From: UBA5066 sp048500275
GTDB taxonomy: Bacteria; Acidobacteriota; Thermoanaerobaculia; UBA5066
NCBI GenBank assembly: GCA_048500275.1
Contig: JASNYI010000001.1
Span: forward strand, 2,046,001-2,110,000
Reading direction: 5' to 3'
Length of the DNA: 64,000 nt
A model generated the notes under the pieces. The model was not told the DNA's origin, searched no databases, and saw nothing but the letters and a program-made list of their open reading frames with translations. The translations under genes and the position numbers were made by a program. The number at the start of each line of letters is the position of its first letter. The stretch's first letter is position 1. Shown one piece after another: positions 55,716 through 64,000 of this stretch.

Positions 55716-55915
55716 CCCCGCTTGGGGCCATGGCCCCAAGCGAAAGGCAACGGGCCCTTCGCGCTTCAGCGCATCTGTAAGCCAGTGTGCACCCGACTGG
55801 ATTCGAACCAGTGGCCTCAAGCTCCGCAAGCCCAGAGCCAGGCGGAAAAGGGGTGTTTATGGCTTCCATATGCGACGAAATGCTCGTCGCGGAACCGGTT
55901 TTGGCCCCAAGCGGG
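55716..55915. repeat. 15-bp inverted repeats around the tRNA-like fragment
   Basis: CCCCGCTTGGGGCCA at 55716-55730 recurs inverted as TGGCCCCAAGCGGGG at 55901-55915. The first copy is also half of a perfect 24-bp palindrome (arms CGCTTGGGGCCA, 55719-55742). A shorter copy, GCTTGGGGCCA, is at 55602-55612 inside the integrase gene. They flank the tRNA-like fragment and are candidate integrase arm-binding sites. Confidence 0.75.
55785..55829 (-). other. tRNA 3'-end-like fragment, second attachment site candidate
   Basis: On the minus strand the segment gives a T arm ACTGG-TTCGAAT-CCAGT and acceptor strand CGGGTGC then A, with CAC instead of CCA. Upstream bases allow a weak anticodon arm (loop TTGCGGA), but no D arm or 5' acceptor strand GCACCCG is found. 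It is probably a tRNA 3' fragment (isotype unresolved; Arg- or Leu-like acceptor) used by the neighbouring integrase. Confidence 0.6.
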
Positions 55916-55929
55916 GGTGCTCAAGGCCA

Positions 55930-56182
55930 GATATTCACGTGGCAATGGAAAGGACGTGGTGCGCTCCTATAGAAGCAGGAAGCGGGCGGAGACTCAAGAC
56001 GCGTGAAGCGCGACGGACGGCGCGCACGAGACGCGTCTCTGTGCCGCAATCGCAATTCTCTGTGGGGGTGGCACTTCTTCTTGTCTGACACAGTGCTGGT
56101 TCTATGACCCGGGACTGTTCGATTGGTCGCGCGATCGTGGATTGCCCCTGATGCTTGTAGGCCCATTGCGCGGCGAGGCACA
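55930..56182. other. Intergenic region right of the second att-like site
   Basis: No gene is supported. This stretch is the likely boundary between element and the following accessory genes. Confidence 0.4.
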
Positions 56183-56668
56183 ATGCCTTCAGTACTCACT
56201 CACCACGTCGATATGACTGTCTCTGCTGCCACCCTCGACGAGTTCGAGGAGCTCTACGCGCTTGGGCGCGCGACCCCCGAGTTCCAAGTGAGTGCCTCCG
56301 AGCCCTTCATGGACGAGGATGAGTTTCGGGTCGCGCTCACGCACACGTCCAGCGTCTTCCTCGTGGCACGCGATGGAGGCCAACTCGCGGGCTTCGCCTA
56401 CGCGACCACGAATGACGTCGAGCGCTCCACGAGGAACAAGTGGGCGTGCCTCGTGTACCTCGTGGTCCTTCCCGCCTTTCGCAGACAGGGCGTGGCGCGT
56501 CAACTCTGCGATGCGACGATGGCCGAGCTGCGCCGGCGCGGCATCACGCACCTCTACGCGTGGGCCAACGCCGAGAGTCCCGCGATCCTCGGGTTCATGG
56601 AGCAGCGTGGCTTCGCCCTCGGCCACCGCTGCGTGTGGGTGGATCGTCGGATCGACGAGGTTGAGTGA
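56183..56668 (+). CDS. GNAT-family N-acetyltransferase
   Basis: The ATG at 56183 gives 161 aa (one further upstream Met and one ten codons downstream are alternatives). The GNAT fold is clear: VFLVARDGGQLAGFAYATTN, then LVYLVVLPAFRRQGVARQLC with the acetyl-CoA loop (RRQGVA), and AESPAILGFMEQRGFALGHR. Substrate unknown. Stands alone. Confidence 0.85.
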   Translation: MPSVLTHHVDMTVSAATLDEFEELYALGRATPEFQVSASEPFMDEDEFRVALTHTSSVFLVARDGGQLAGFAYATTNDVERSTRNKWACLVYLVVLPAFRRQGVARQLCDATMAELRRRGITHLYAWANAESPAILGFMEQRGFALGHRCVWVDRRIDEVE

Positions 56669-57301
56669 GCAAGCGAGCGGCGCGGGCCTCGCCTGCGACC
56701 CGTTCCCGCACGCGCGACACGCAGCCGATGCAGGATCGTGTGCACCAGGGCGCGCAGGACGCGCTTGACGCCGGACAACGAGCGGGTAGAGTTTGCGCAC
56801 GTCGATCTTCGATATTGAACCCGATAGTCTCTACGCTGGTCTGGAAACGCGCATGGAGCACTTTGGTCTCGCCTCGCACAGAAGGGAGGGAGACCGGGGG
56901 CACCAGGAGACGTGAGGGAGCGAGCAGTTACTCTGCTTGCAGCCCAGACTGGAGGGTCGCCGAAAGGCGCCCCACATCGCTTCGCGGTGTTGCTAAGGAT
57001 TCAATTGCGCACGAAGGCAGTTGATCCGATGCGCCAGCTCTCACGGAGAGCCCGTCCAGGGGCAAACTCCGCTTGGGGGTCGCAAGACTCCGGGGAGGGT
57101 AGGGTTCAATTCTTTGGCTGGCCGGTGGGGAGCGTCCCCGCCGGCCATTTTCATGTGTGATCCGCGGGTGGTTCGCATCCGCGTGCGCCACTTCGTATGT
57201 ACGGCAGCGCCTCAGCGAACGCCACGCCGCCGGCACAGAGGAGCCGATGCAGCTCAACGCGGCGATGGCCAGGAGAGCACCGCACCGGCTACGCTACCGG
57301 G
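56669..57301. other. Intergenic region with a strong hairpin
   Basis: About 630 bases with no supported gene. Its only clear structure is the hairpin at 57,120-57,146. The TOPRIM gene's promoter should lie after it. Confidence 0.5.
57120..57146 (+). terminator. Strong 12-bp hairpin followed by ATTTT
   Basis: GGCCGGTGGGGA at 57120-57131 pairs with TCCCCGCCGGCC at 57135-57146 (one G-T wobble) around a GCG loop, then ATTTT. A rho-independent terminator on the plus strand, though no plus-strand gene ends nearby except the GNAT gene 450 bases earlier. Confidence 0.7.
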
Positions 57302-59122
57302 GTGCTTCCCATCACTCTCGCGCCTGCGGATCGCATCCGGTTTCTGATTCAGCACGACTGCTTTGAGATCTGCGCGCTCCTGGCGCCTGACGACTTCGCG
57401 TCCTACGCGAAGGAACGCGGCGTCGATACGGACGTGAAGCGCCTTGAGCGACTCGATCGGCTCGGCATCTTTCGGCCGATGATGCGGGTCCGGCGGCCGT
57501 GGATTCGTGAGAAGCAGGAGCAGCGGCCGAACGGGCGCATGGAGACGGTTGGTCTTCTCGCGGAGGGTGAGGAGTGGAACGGGCCTCTGCGCGAAGGACA
57601 TGCCCGCTTCGCGCAGGAGCGCGAGACGCTGGAGTGGTACCGGGAGAACGGTCATCTGTGGCACCCGGCCGAACGTCCATACCTACCGTGGGAGAAGAGA
57701 AGTCGGGACGAGCCACACCGACCAGTGGACCTCGCCCTCTACTCGCGCTTCCAGGTGCAGGATCTCGCGCGGCGCCAGGATCTGTTCACGCAAGAGATTC
57801 ACCTGGACGCGTTCGCCGAAACGGACGCGGAGGGATTTCGGAAGCTCGCTGAAAACCTCGAACAGAGCGTGAAGCGCGATCTCGACTTCGTCCGAGACGT
57901 CCCGTACGACGACGCCGTGGCATTCCTCGCGCAGGCGCTCGCGTCGCGGTACTACCCGCACACGCAGACCGACCGCCGGACGATCAGCGTGCGGTCGTCG
58001 ATCGGTCTCGATCCGTGGGACTGGTGGAAGTACGCGGGCTCGTGGGCTGCGTCCGCGATCCTCTCCGAACTCGGCACCACGGCGGAGGCCGTGCGGTTGT
58101 TTGTCTCGCACCTTCAGACGACCGCTCGGCACGCCGACCCACTCGCGGCGTGGTACGACTTCGTTTGCTTCGTCGCCCTCAGCGAACGAGAACGCCTGAA
58201 GGGCGACGCGAAACGGGCGCAGGACCTGTACGCGATGGAGCACATGGGACGGCTCTTCTACGCCGAGCTAACCGGCACCGCGCTCTCTCCTCCTGACGAG
58301 GGCCAGACGTGGACGCGGGACAGTCTCTACGGACCAGGGATCACGAACGACACGCTCGCGCATCTTGAGTGCATCGCGAACCAGTACCACTTGAACCCGC
58401 GACCGCGCCTTCTGCTCGTCGTGGAGGGTGAGGGCGAGGCAGAGCAGTTCCCGCGCATCCTTGCGGTCCTTCTCGGGGAGCGGCCAGCCGTGCTCGGGAT
58501 CGAGGTGCGAACGCTCGGAGGAGTGGGCGAGTTCACGGGGCAGAGGAAGCTCCACCCGTACAGCACCCTCGAGAAGCTCATCGACGATTACCACCATCGG
58601 GGGACGCCGGTCGTCATCGTGCTCGATAGCGAGAATGACGTGCCCCGCGTCGCGGAGCGGCTGCGGGGGGCGAGATCCCGCCTCAACCCGAGCCGCGCTC
58701 TGACGCGTCCGGAGTACGTTCACCTCTGGGAACGAAGCATCGAGTTCGACAACTTCAGCCCCGCCGAGATTGCAGAGGCGCTTTCAGTCGTGGCCGAAGG
58801 GCGAGTGCAGTTCTCCGAACAGGAGATTCGGGACGCGATGGCAAGCTATGACGCGGGCAAGGGCGATCCGCTCGCGGCGCTCTACAGCGCGCGGCTGAAC
58901 TACGGGCTCTCGAAACCCGACCTGCTTCGAGTCCTCGTGAGTCGCATGATTGCCGCGGGAGAGGCAGAGCTCGACGAGAAGGGAGACGGGAGGCGTCCGC
59001 TCGTGCGACTCCTTCAGCGCGTGGCCGCGCTCGCGGCGGGAAACACCTTCCCGATAACCCGGAAGTGCTGGGAGGACAACCAGGCATCCGGGTACTTCGG
59101 CGCAATGGATCCCGACCCGTGA
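57302..59122 (+). CDS. TOPRIM-domain protein (OLD-like nuclease without an ATPase), unknown N-terminus
   Basis: A GTG at 57302 (LPITLAPADRIRF) gives 606 aa; the 35 codons before it are Ser/Arg-rich and unlikely. Residues about 1-365 are helical and not recognised (RFLIQHDCFEICALLAPDDF, DDAVAFLAQALASRYYP). Residues about 368-490 are TOPRIM-like: Glu375 in LLLVVEGEGEAEQFPRIL, Asp442 in VVIVLDSENDVPR, and Glu481 in IEFDNFSPAEI, as in OLD-family nucleases. OLD proteins normally carry an N-terminal ABC ATPase; none is seen here, and no UvrD helicase (Gabija) follows. It converges with a protein of unknown function. Confidence 0.75.
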   Translation: MLPITLAPADRIRFLIQHDCFEICALLAPDDFASYAKERGVDTDVKRLERLDRLGIFRPMMRVRRPWIREKQEQRPNGRMETVGLLAEGEEWNGPLREGHARFAQERETLEWYRENGHLWHPAERPYLPWEKRSRDEPHRPVDLALYSRFQVQDLARRQDLFTQEIHLDAFAETDAEGFRKLAENLEQSVKRDLDFVRDVPYDDAVAFLAQALASRYYPHTQTDRRTISVRSSIGLDPWDWWKYAGSWAASAILSELGTTAEAVRLFVSHLQTTARHADPLAAWYDFVCFVALSERERLKGDAKRAQDLYAMEHMGRLFYAELTGTALSPPDEGQTWTRDSLYGPGITNDTLAHLECIANQYHLNPRPRLLLVVEGEGEAEQFPRILAVLLGERPAVLGIEVRTLGGVGEFTGQRKLHPYSTLEKLIDDYHHRGTPVVIVLDSENDVPRVAERLRGARSRLNPSRALTRPEYVHLWERSIEFDNFSPAEIAEALSVVAEGRVQFSEQEIRDAMASYDAGKGDPLAALYSARLNYGLSKPDLLRVLVSRMIAAGEAELDEKGDGRRPLVRLLQRVAALAAGNTFPITRKCWEDNQASGYFGAMDPDP

Positions 59123-59159
59123 ATGGGAAGCGCCAGGGACTGTGAGTACCCGGAACCCT

Positions 59160-60374
59160 CTACGCGGAGGGGAGGGGGAGCGCGGCGAGCGCTCGTCGCA
59201 GAACGGCGACGAGTCCTTCGTAGAGGCGACGCTGCAGAAAGGCGAACTCTTCTGGCGTCGATGGCATGTGCTGTAGCCCTATCGCGGAGAGCGTCTCGCC
59301 GTACTGGCGCCACTTCCGGCGGCTCTCGGTCGGGTCACCGTGATCCAGATCGTGAAACTCGATACGACGGAGTTCCTTTAACCACCAGATCGCGTCGCAC
59401 TGCTCGGGCTCGAGCGGGCCGCCATTCGGGGTGAGAAGGCGCAGTGATCCAGAGCCGCCACCTTCGTAGAGAAGGAGGAAGAGGGCGTTCACGATGCGGG
59501 CCACATCGGCGACGGTGCGGGCGATGGTGAGGCATACGACAGGGCACTCGGCGTACAGCCGCGAGGTCGGAGGAAAGATCTCGGGGCGTCCGGCGGCTCT
59601 TGCCGCGGCATTGATGAGGCCAAGGAGCTGCAGGAGTTCGCCACCCAGGAGAGCCACGTCGTGGGCAGTGGTACTGGCCGCGATGGACGCATCGGCGACC
59701 GAGAGCGAATCGGCCCGGGCCAGCAGTTCCTCTCGCCCATCCGGCCCGATGGAGTACGTCAGGTCCTCGGCAGTGACCGGATCGAGCGGAGGAGGGAGGC
59801 TAACGAGCACGTCGGCGTAGAGGTCGCGCTCGATGGCTGAATGACGAAGCGCAGTCGCAAGGGCCGCCCTCCGCGTGTCACTCGCTTCGGCCTCGAGGCG
59901 GACGAACGTGTCAGCGGCAAAAGAGGCGTGGAGTTCCAGTGGGACGAGGAGCGCGTGAAGCGTCACGGGGTCGAGTCCACCGAGCGGGGGGAGGGTGTAC
60001 CAGGAGGTAACGCGAGCGATGGCCGGAAGCCCGGAGAGCTCCTCAGCGAGACGATGGGCCACGTCCCCGGACAGGGCTCCGGTCGCGAGCGCAGGGAACG
60101 CGAGAGATCGCCGCAGTTCTTCGAGCACAGGGATCTCAGTACGGCGCATCGCCTCATCAATCGCTGGAGATGAGACGAACCGGGTCAGGTCGTAGTGGTG
60201 ACGCGTGTCTTCGAGGATCGAGAGGAGCGGAGCGAAAGGACGGATCAGGTCGTCGTTCTGTCGACGAAAGTCCTCGATGATGCGCTGCGTGGGTCCAAGG
60301 AGCCGCTCTTGAAGTTCGCGATGTGATGCGAGGAGTGCCCGGATCTCAGGGGCGAGGAAATCATGGGTGGCCAT
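59160..60374 (-). CDS. Hypothetical helical protein
   Basis: A 404-aa helical protein beginning MATHDFLAPEIRALLASHRE. The C-terminal AIWWLKELRRIEFHDLDHGD and WRQYGETLSAIGLQHMPSTP look conserved, but the family is not recognised. A central stretch (VALLGGELLQLLGLINAAAR) is hydrophobic but probably not a membrane segment. It converges with the TOPRIM gene (37 bases between). Confidence 0.65.
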   Translation of the reverse strand: MATHDFLAPEIRALLASHRELQERLLGPTQRIIEDFRRQNDDLIRPFAPLLSILEDTRHHYDLTRFVSSPAIDEAMRRTEIPVLEELRRSLAFPALATGALSGDVAHRLAEELSGLPAIARVTSWYTLPPLGGLDPVTLHALLVPLELHASFAADTFVRLEAEASDTRRAALATALRHSAIERDLYADVLVSLPPPLDPVTAEDLTYSIGPDGREELLARADSLSVADASIAASTTAHDVALLGGELLQLLGLINAAARAAGRPEIFPPTSRLYAECPVVCLTIARTVADVARIVNALFLLLYEGGGSGSLRLLTPNGGPLEPEQCDAIWWLKELRRIEFHDLDHGDPTESRRKWRQYGETLSAIGLQHMPSTPEEFAFLQRRLYEGLVAVLRRALAALPLPSA

Positions 60375-60621
60375 GCGATCGAAGAGTATCGCGACCGATG
60401 CGATTGCCGCGCGAGCGATTTGCGGCGACGCGCGCGGGCCTGAGGGAAGACGCCGCCCGGGCTGGTTCCGGATGGCGGCTTCCCTCGATCTCCGGCCGTT
60501 GGATCTGGCCGGAGCACTGTATCGGCGCTAACCGGGACTGTTCAAATGGGGTGAACTGCTGACCAGTGTCGGGAAGGCATTGGGGGGAACTGGCTACAGC
60601 ACTCCAAAGCGTCGCGGAAGG

Positions 60622-60894
60622 CTATTCGGCAAGCGGTTCGTTTACCCACCCTTCGGGCGACAAGTCGAAACCAGTAGGGATGTCCTCGAGAGCCTCCTCG
60701 AGCGTGTGGTACCAGATTTCATCAATGTAGTTGCCGTTCTCTTCCGAGCAGATGACGATCACGTCGGTGTCCCCCGCGCCTTGCTCTATGGCCAAGTAGC
60801 GAACCCGGTCGTAGGCCTTCTCCGTCTCGTGCTTGTGACGATCAGGGTCCGAGGCTGCCAGCCAACGCACAACCTTTGCTCGTTTGATGATCAT
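60622..60894 (-). CDS. Putative immunity protein of the RHS toxin
   Basis: A 90-aa acidic protein (MIIKRAKVVRWLAASDPDRH, then VIVICSEENGNYIDEIWYHT and LEEALEDIPTGF). It starts five bases after the stop of the RHS gene on the same strand, the standard place for an immunity gene. It belongs to no family I can name. It would bind and block the toxin's C-terminal domain. Confidence 0.75.
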   Translation of the reverse strand: MIIKRAKVVRWLAASDPDRHKHETEKAYDRVRYLAIEQGAGDTDVIVICSEENGNYIDEIWYHTLEEALEDIPTGFDLSPEGWVNEPLAE

Positions 60895-60899
60895 AGGGA

Positions 60900-63800
60900 T
60901 TAGCAGTCAGATAAGAACAAGTGAATGATGCACCGCATCTTGCCCTTCCCGCTAGTCGGCAGGAGCTCAAGGTTGATGTGCGGTCGTCCGGCGTGATTGC
61001 TAATGGGCGACAAGTCGCTGGGCTTCATGCGAACCTGAACGCTATCATCTGCGGAACGGAAGACGCCATTATCCACTTCGCGGTAGCCCGGCCCGAGCAC
61101 CTCTTCGGACTTGCGGAGTGCATCATCGGTACTCATCTCCATTCCGTTCTTGAGGTTATAGGTGCGCTTGAAGTCGTCGGCATTCTCGATCGCTCTCCCA
61201 GTACCGCGGGCGGCATCAACGACATCATCCGCTTTGCTCGCGGCACGAGTAATTCCTGCGGGAAGCCCGGGAACGACGATGGATAGGCCGTCGAAACCGA
61301 GGTTCAGGAGGGCCTCCCCGACGGGTTCGCCGTTCCAGAGGCGTTTGCCTACGTCGTAAAGACTGTAGCCGGCCGAGATGACGTCCCATGCGGTCTCAAG
61401 CCACTCTCCGCTCGGATCCACGTAGTTCGTCGGGTTGTTCTTCACATAGACGTACCGGTTGAACGTCTGCGTGTCGGCGGCTTGGGCCGGGAAGGGGTCG
61501 CGCGAGAGGAACCGGCCGACCGCGGGATCGTAGTAGCGCGCACGGAGGTACTGGAGCTCGGTCAGGTCCATGCGCTCGCCCGCGAAGGTGTAGGCGGTGG
61601 TGGCGGCGTCAGAATCCAGGCGCTCGCCGAAGACGTCGTAGCGCATCCGGGCTGTGACGGCTCCGGCGCCATCCGTCGTCGCGATGGTCGAGCCGAGCGG
61701 GTCGCCGTGGAGCGCGGTGAGTGCCGTTCCCGTGACGGAGTAGAGGAGGTCGTGGCCGTAGACGTGGTAGGTCCAGGTCTCGCCCGTGCGCTCGGCAAGG
61801 ACGCGCGCGTTCTGGGGAAGGGGATCCACGACGAATCGCGTCGTCACAGAGCCCACGGTCATCGCGATGCGGTCACCGTCCCCGTCGTAGGTAAACGCAG
61901 CCGCGGTCGGGAGGGGGGCAGTGCGGACGACGACGAACGTCGAGGCGGTGGTCGTCACGTTCGCGCTGTCCGTAGCTGCGAGGTCGAAGCGGTAGGTTCC
62001 CGGAGCGGTGAACGTGACCGAGGGTTCCGCGGCCGTCCCATCGCTGAATGTCACCGCGGCCGGGTTGCCCGCATGCGCTGTCCAGAGGAGGGACGCCGGA
62101 CCCTCGGCATCAAACGAGGCGCGGCCGTCAAGCGTGACGGTTCCCAGCGCGTCGAGAGTCTGGCTCCGCCCCGCATCAGCGACAGGGGCCTGGTCCGGAA
62201 GGGGTTCTGGGGTGTAGGAGAGGGTGAGCGTGGGCTTCTTCGACGCGACCGTCGCGCTCCCGGAGTACCAGGTCACGCGCGACGTGGTGCCGAGGGTGTC
62301 GCCGCGCGTCCGGAGCGAGAGCTTCCCGGATCCTGCGATGCGGTCGGCGAGAACTGCGAGATCGTCTTCCGTGAACGTCCAGAGGTTCGCCTGGTTCGCG
62401 ACCACCTGGCCCGTCCCAACGAGGACCGGGGTTAGCGTCCGGTCGGGGGTCGCGGCGCTAATCGTCGTGTAGGTGGCCTGTGCCCAGTTCGGATCCAGCG
62501 TCGTCGGGAGGAGCTGCACCGACCACTGGTCCGTTACCGTGTTGCCTGTGACGGACTTCCCGGTGAGCGTGAGCGTCGCGGCGGTGAGGGTGGACTGCGG
62601 AGGCGGCGTGGGGAGCGCGAACTGCGCGGCACCGAGGTACGTGACGCTCGAGGAGCGACCCGTGAGCATGTCGGAGGTGAAGTACCGTCCGGTCGGGTAG
62701 CTCGAGACCACGTATCCGCTCATCCCCGAAGCTGGGACGATCGTCTGGGTGACCGGGGCCGGCGGTCCTGCGGCAATCGTCACCTGCACGCGGTCCGGGA
62801 GGCTCGTCTGCACCCCGTCGGAAACCACGAGGTCGAACTGGTAGGTGCCAGCCACGCTCGCGAGGAGCGCCGGCTTCGGTGCGTGCACTCCGCGAAGGAC
62901 CCCGGTCGCGGGGTTTCCGGCGACTTCCGTCCAGGCGTAGGTGAGCGCGATGCCCTCGGGGTCGGTGCTGGTACTCCCGTCGAGGAACATCAACCAGTCC
63001 ACGTTCCCGGATGCGTCGGCTCCGGCGCGCGCGGTCGGCGCCGCATTCGTCGTGGCAGCAGCCACGCCCGTGAGCTGGCCGCGGTCATTCCAGGTGAAGC
63101 TGCGGCTCACCCCGATGCGCGCGAGCTGTCCGTCGAGGTCGTACGTCCGAAGACCGTCGCCCGCGTTCAGGAGCTGGTCGGCGGTGTCGTAGGTGTAGGC
63201 AGTCGCCCCGAGTGGGTCGGTCTTCTGGGTCCGGTTGCCCGTCGCGTCGTAGATGTAGCCGACCGTTCGGTTCCCGGGATAGGCGGCTTCCGTGATTCTG
63301 GCCAGGGCATCGTAGGTGTAGCTCTCGGTCGTTCCGTCCACGGTGCGGGTGAGCCGGTTCCCACGCTCGTCGTAGGTGTGCCCGACTGTGGCGAACGGCG
63401 TCTGCCCGAGCGCGTGCGTGACCGAGGCAATGCGACCAGCGTCGTCGTAGGAGTAGGTCGCGTTCGTTCCGTTCGGCAGCGCGACCGTGAGGATCCGACC
63501 GTTTTCGTCGTAGTCGTACTCCGTCACGCGGTTCTGACTGTCCGTGACGGTCGTGACGCGCCGGGCATCGTCGTACGCGTACGTGACCGAGAATCCCCCC
63601 GGGTAGCCGAGCGTCTCGAGGTTCCCGACCTCGTCGTAGGCGTAGGTGACGGTCTCGGTTCCGGCCGGACTCGTACGGGTCCGGGTGAGAGGCCGGTTCA
63701 GGTCGTCGTAGGTGATGTCGACCTGCCCGTCCGTGTCCACCATGCGCGTCCGGTTGCCGACGCCGTCGTAGAGGAACGTGACCGTGGAGTCGTCCTGGTA

Positions 63801-64000
63801 GGTCACGGTCGTGAGCTCGCCACCATAGTTGTAGCTGTAGTCCGTCCGGTTCCCGCGTGCGTCGATCGTGTACAGGACGCTCCCGTCGGCGCGGTACATC
63901 GTCTGCGTCGTCCGGTTCAACGGATCGGTCACGCTCGCCTGGCGGCCGAAGGCATCATAGGTAAAGCTCGTGATGTGCCCGAGGGCGTCCGTGACCTTCT
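60900..64000 (-). CDS. RHS/YD-repeat polymorphic toxin (5' end outside window)
   Basis: At least 1,033 codons; the frame is open to the window's right edge and its start lies beyond it. YD repeats (YDEVGNLETLGYPGGFSVTY, EYDYDENGRILTVALPNG) occupy the N-terminal visible part. The RHS core ends with LQYLRARYYDPAVGRFLSRD and NPTNYVDPSGEW. Within the core, PKD-like (DGSTSTDPEGIALTYAW; second copy DGRASFDAEGPASLLWTA) and DNRLRE-like (LTLTGKSVTGNTVTDQWSVQ) modules are inserted. The last ~170 residues vary from the core and hold the probable toxin (GVFRSADDSVQVRM, HINLELLPTSGKGKM, IIHLFL); its activity is not recognised. Secretion route unknown. Confidence 0.9.
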   Translation of the reverse strand, partial: KVTDALGHITSFTYDAFGRQASVTDPLNRTTQTMYRADGSVLYTIDARGNRTDYSYNYGGELTTVTYQDDSTVTFLYDGVGNRTRMVDTDGQVDITYDDLNRPLTRTRTSPAGTETVTYAYDEVGNLETLGYPGGFSVTYAYDDARRVTTVTDSQNRVTEYDYDENGRILTVALPNGTNATYSYDDAGRIASVTHALGQTPFATVGHTYDERGNRLTRTVDGTTESYTYDALARITEAAYPGNRTVGYIYDATGNRTQKTDPLGATAYTYDTADQLLNAGDGLRTYDLDGQLARIGVSRSFTWNDRGQLTGVAAATTNAAPTARAGADASGNVDWLMFLDGSTSTDPEGIALTYAWTEVAGNPATGVLRGVHAPKPALLASVAGTYQFDLVVSDGVQTSLPDRVQVTIAAGPPAPVTQTIVPASGMSGYVVSSYPTGRYFTSDMLTGRSSSVTYLGAAQFALPTPPPQSTLTAATLTLTGKSVTGNTVTDQWSVQLLPTTLDPNWAQATYTTISAATPDRTLTPVLVGTGQVVANQANLWTFTEDDLAVLADRIAGSGKLSLRTRGDTLGTTSRVTWYSGSATVASKKPTLTLSYTPEPLPDQAPVADAGRSQTLDALGTVTLDGRASFDAEGPASLLWTAHAGNPAAVTFSDGTAAEPSVTFTAPGTYRFDLAATDSANVTTTASTFVVVRTAPLPTAAAFTYDGDGDRIAMTVGSVTTRFVVDPLPQNARVLAERTGETWTYHVYGHDLLYSVTGTALTALHGDPLGSTIATTDGAGAVTARMRYDVFGERLDSDAATTAYTFAGERMDLTELQYLRARYYDPAVGRFLSRDPFPAQAADTQTFNRYVYVKNNPTNYVDPSGEWLETAWDVISAGYSLYDVGKRLWNGEPVGEALLNLGFDGLSIVVPGLPAGITRAASKADDVVDAARGTGRAIENADDFKRTYNLKNGMEMSTDDALRKSEEVLGPGYREVDNGVFRSADDSVQVRMKPSDLSPISNHAGRPHINLELLPTSGKGKMRCIIHLFLSDC

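Noticed and set aside
57049..57150. A possible tRNA- or tmRNA-like end (GGGTTCAATTC)
   Set aside because: The putative T stem does not pair well and no acceptor partner was found; only the hairpin at 57120-57146 is kept.

Overview
The window is high-GC bacterial DNA. Bases 1 to about 20,600 are by eye near 75% GC, with dense codon-biased genes. From about 20,660 onward composition drops to roughly 60-65% and gene style changes. The left part, with secreted proteins built from long beta-rich 'FRTN' modules, a Notum/pectin-acetylesterase-type enzyme, an M28 peptidase and no nearby ribosomal or other marker genes, suggests an environmental Acidobacteriota-like or similar bacterium. That taxonomic guess is weak and rests on gene style only.

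Region A (1-20,600, chromosomal backbone). A partial secreted zinc-metalloprotease-like protein runs off the left edge. It is divergent from a tightly overlapping four-gene operon: DUF1460 amidase-like, family-2 glycosyltransferase, DUF4922 phosphorylase-like and SpoIID. Then come mostly minus-strand genes: a secreted protein of unknown function, a secreted esterase with a TPR tail, an FRTN-module protein, an M28 aminopeptidase-like protein, an acetylglutamate kinase-like/NAT fusion, a membrane-anchored GcvH-like protein, an FRTN/pectin-acetylesterase fusion and phosphoglucomutase (pgm). The block ends at the 3' half of an initiator tRNA (tRNA-fMet) followed by its own terminator.

Region B (20,612-about 55,900, integrated mobile island). 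A tyrosine integrase sits beside the broken tRNA-fMet, which reads as the attachment site. Plasmid-like housekeeping follows: a J-domain protein, a small CHC2/TOPRIM primase, ArdC anti-restriction protein, a phage GP88 homologue, a replication-relaxation protein, an HTH protein, a TraD/VirD4-like ATPase, and two convergent tyrosine recombinases, one frameshifted. Between these is a defence cargo: a nuclease-like/STAND NTPase of 1,221 aa, a type I restriction system with intact hsdM but hsdS and hsdR broken by a dense cluster of indels, a GIY-YIG protein divergent from hsdM, and a two-gene unit. That unit encodes a 1,535-aa PD-(D/E)XK nuclease-NTPase-helical-repeat protein followed by a 1,172-aa helical protein with one C-terminal membrane segment. 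This pair is the best candidate here for an undescribed antiphage system.

Region C (55,900-64,000). A second tRNA-3'-like fragment lies within 15-bp inverted repeats. Beyond it are a GNAT acetyltransferase, a TOPRIM-only putative nuclease with an unrecognised N-terminus, a convergent protein of unknown function, and a polymorphic toxin locus. The toxin is an RHS/YD-repeat protein (5' end outside the window) whose core is interrupted by PKD-like and DNRLRE-like modules. A 90-aa putative immunity gene follows five bases downstream.

All family assignments come from reading motifs in the translations. No database search was possible.
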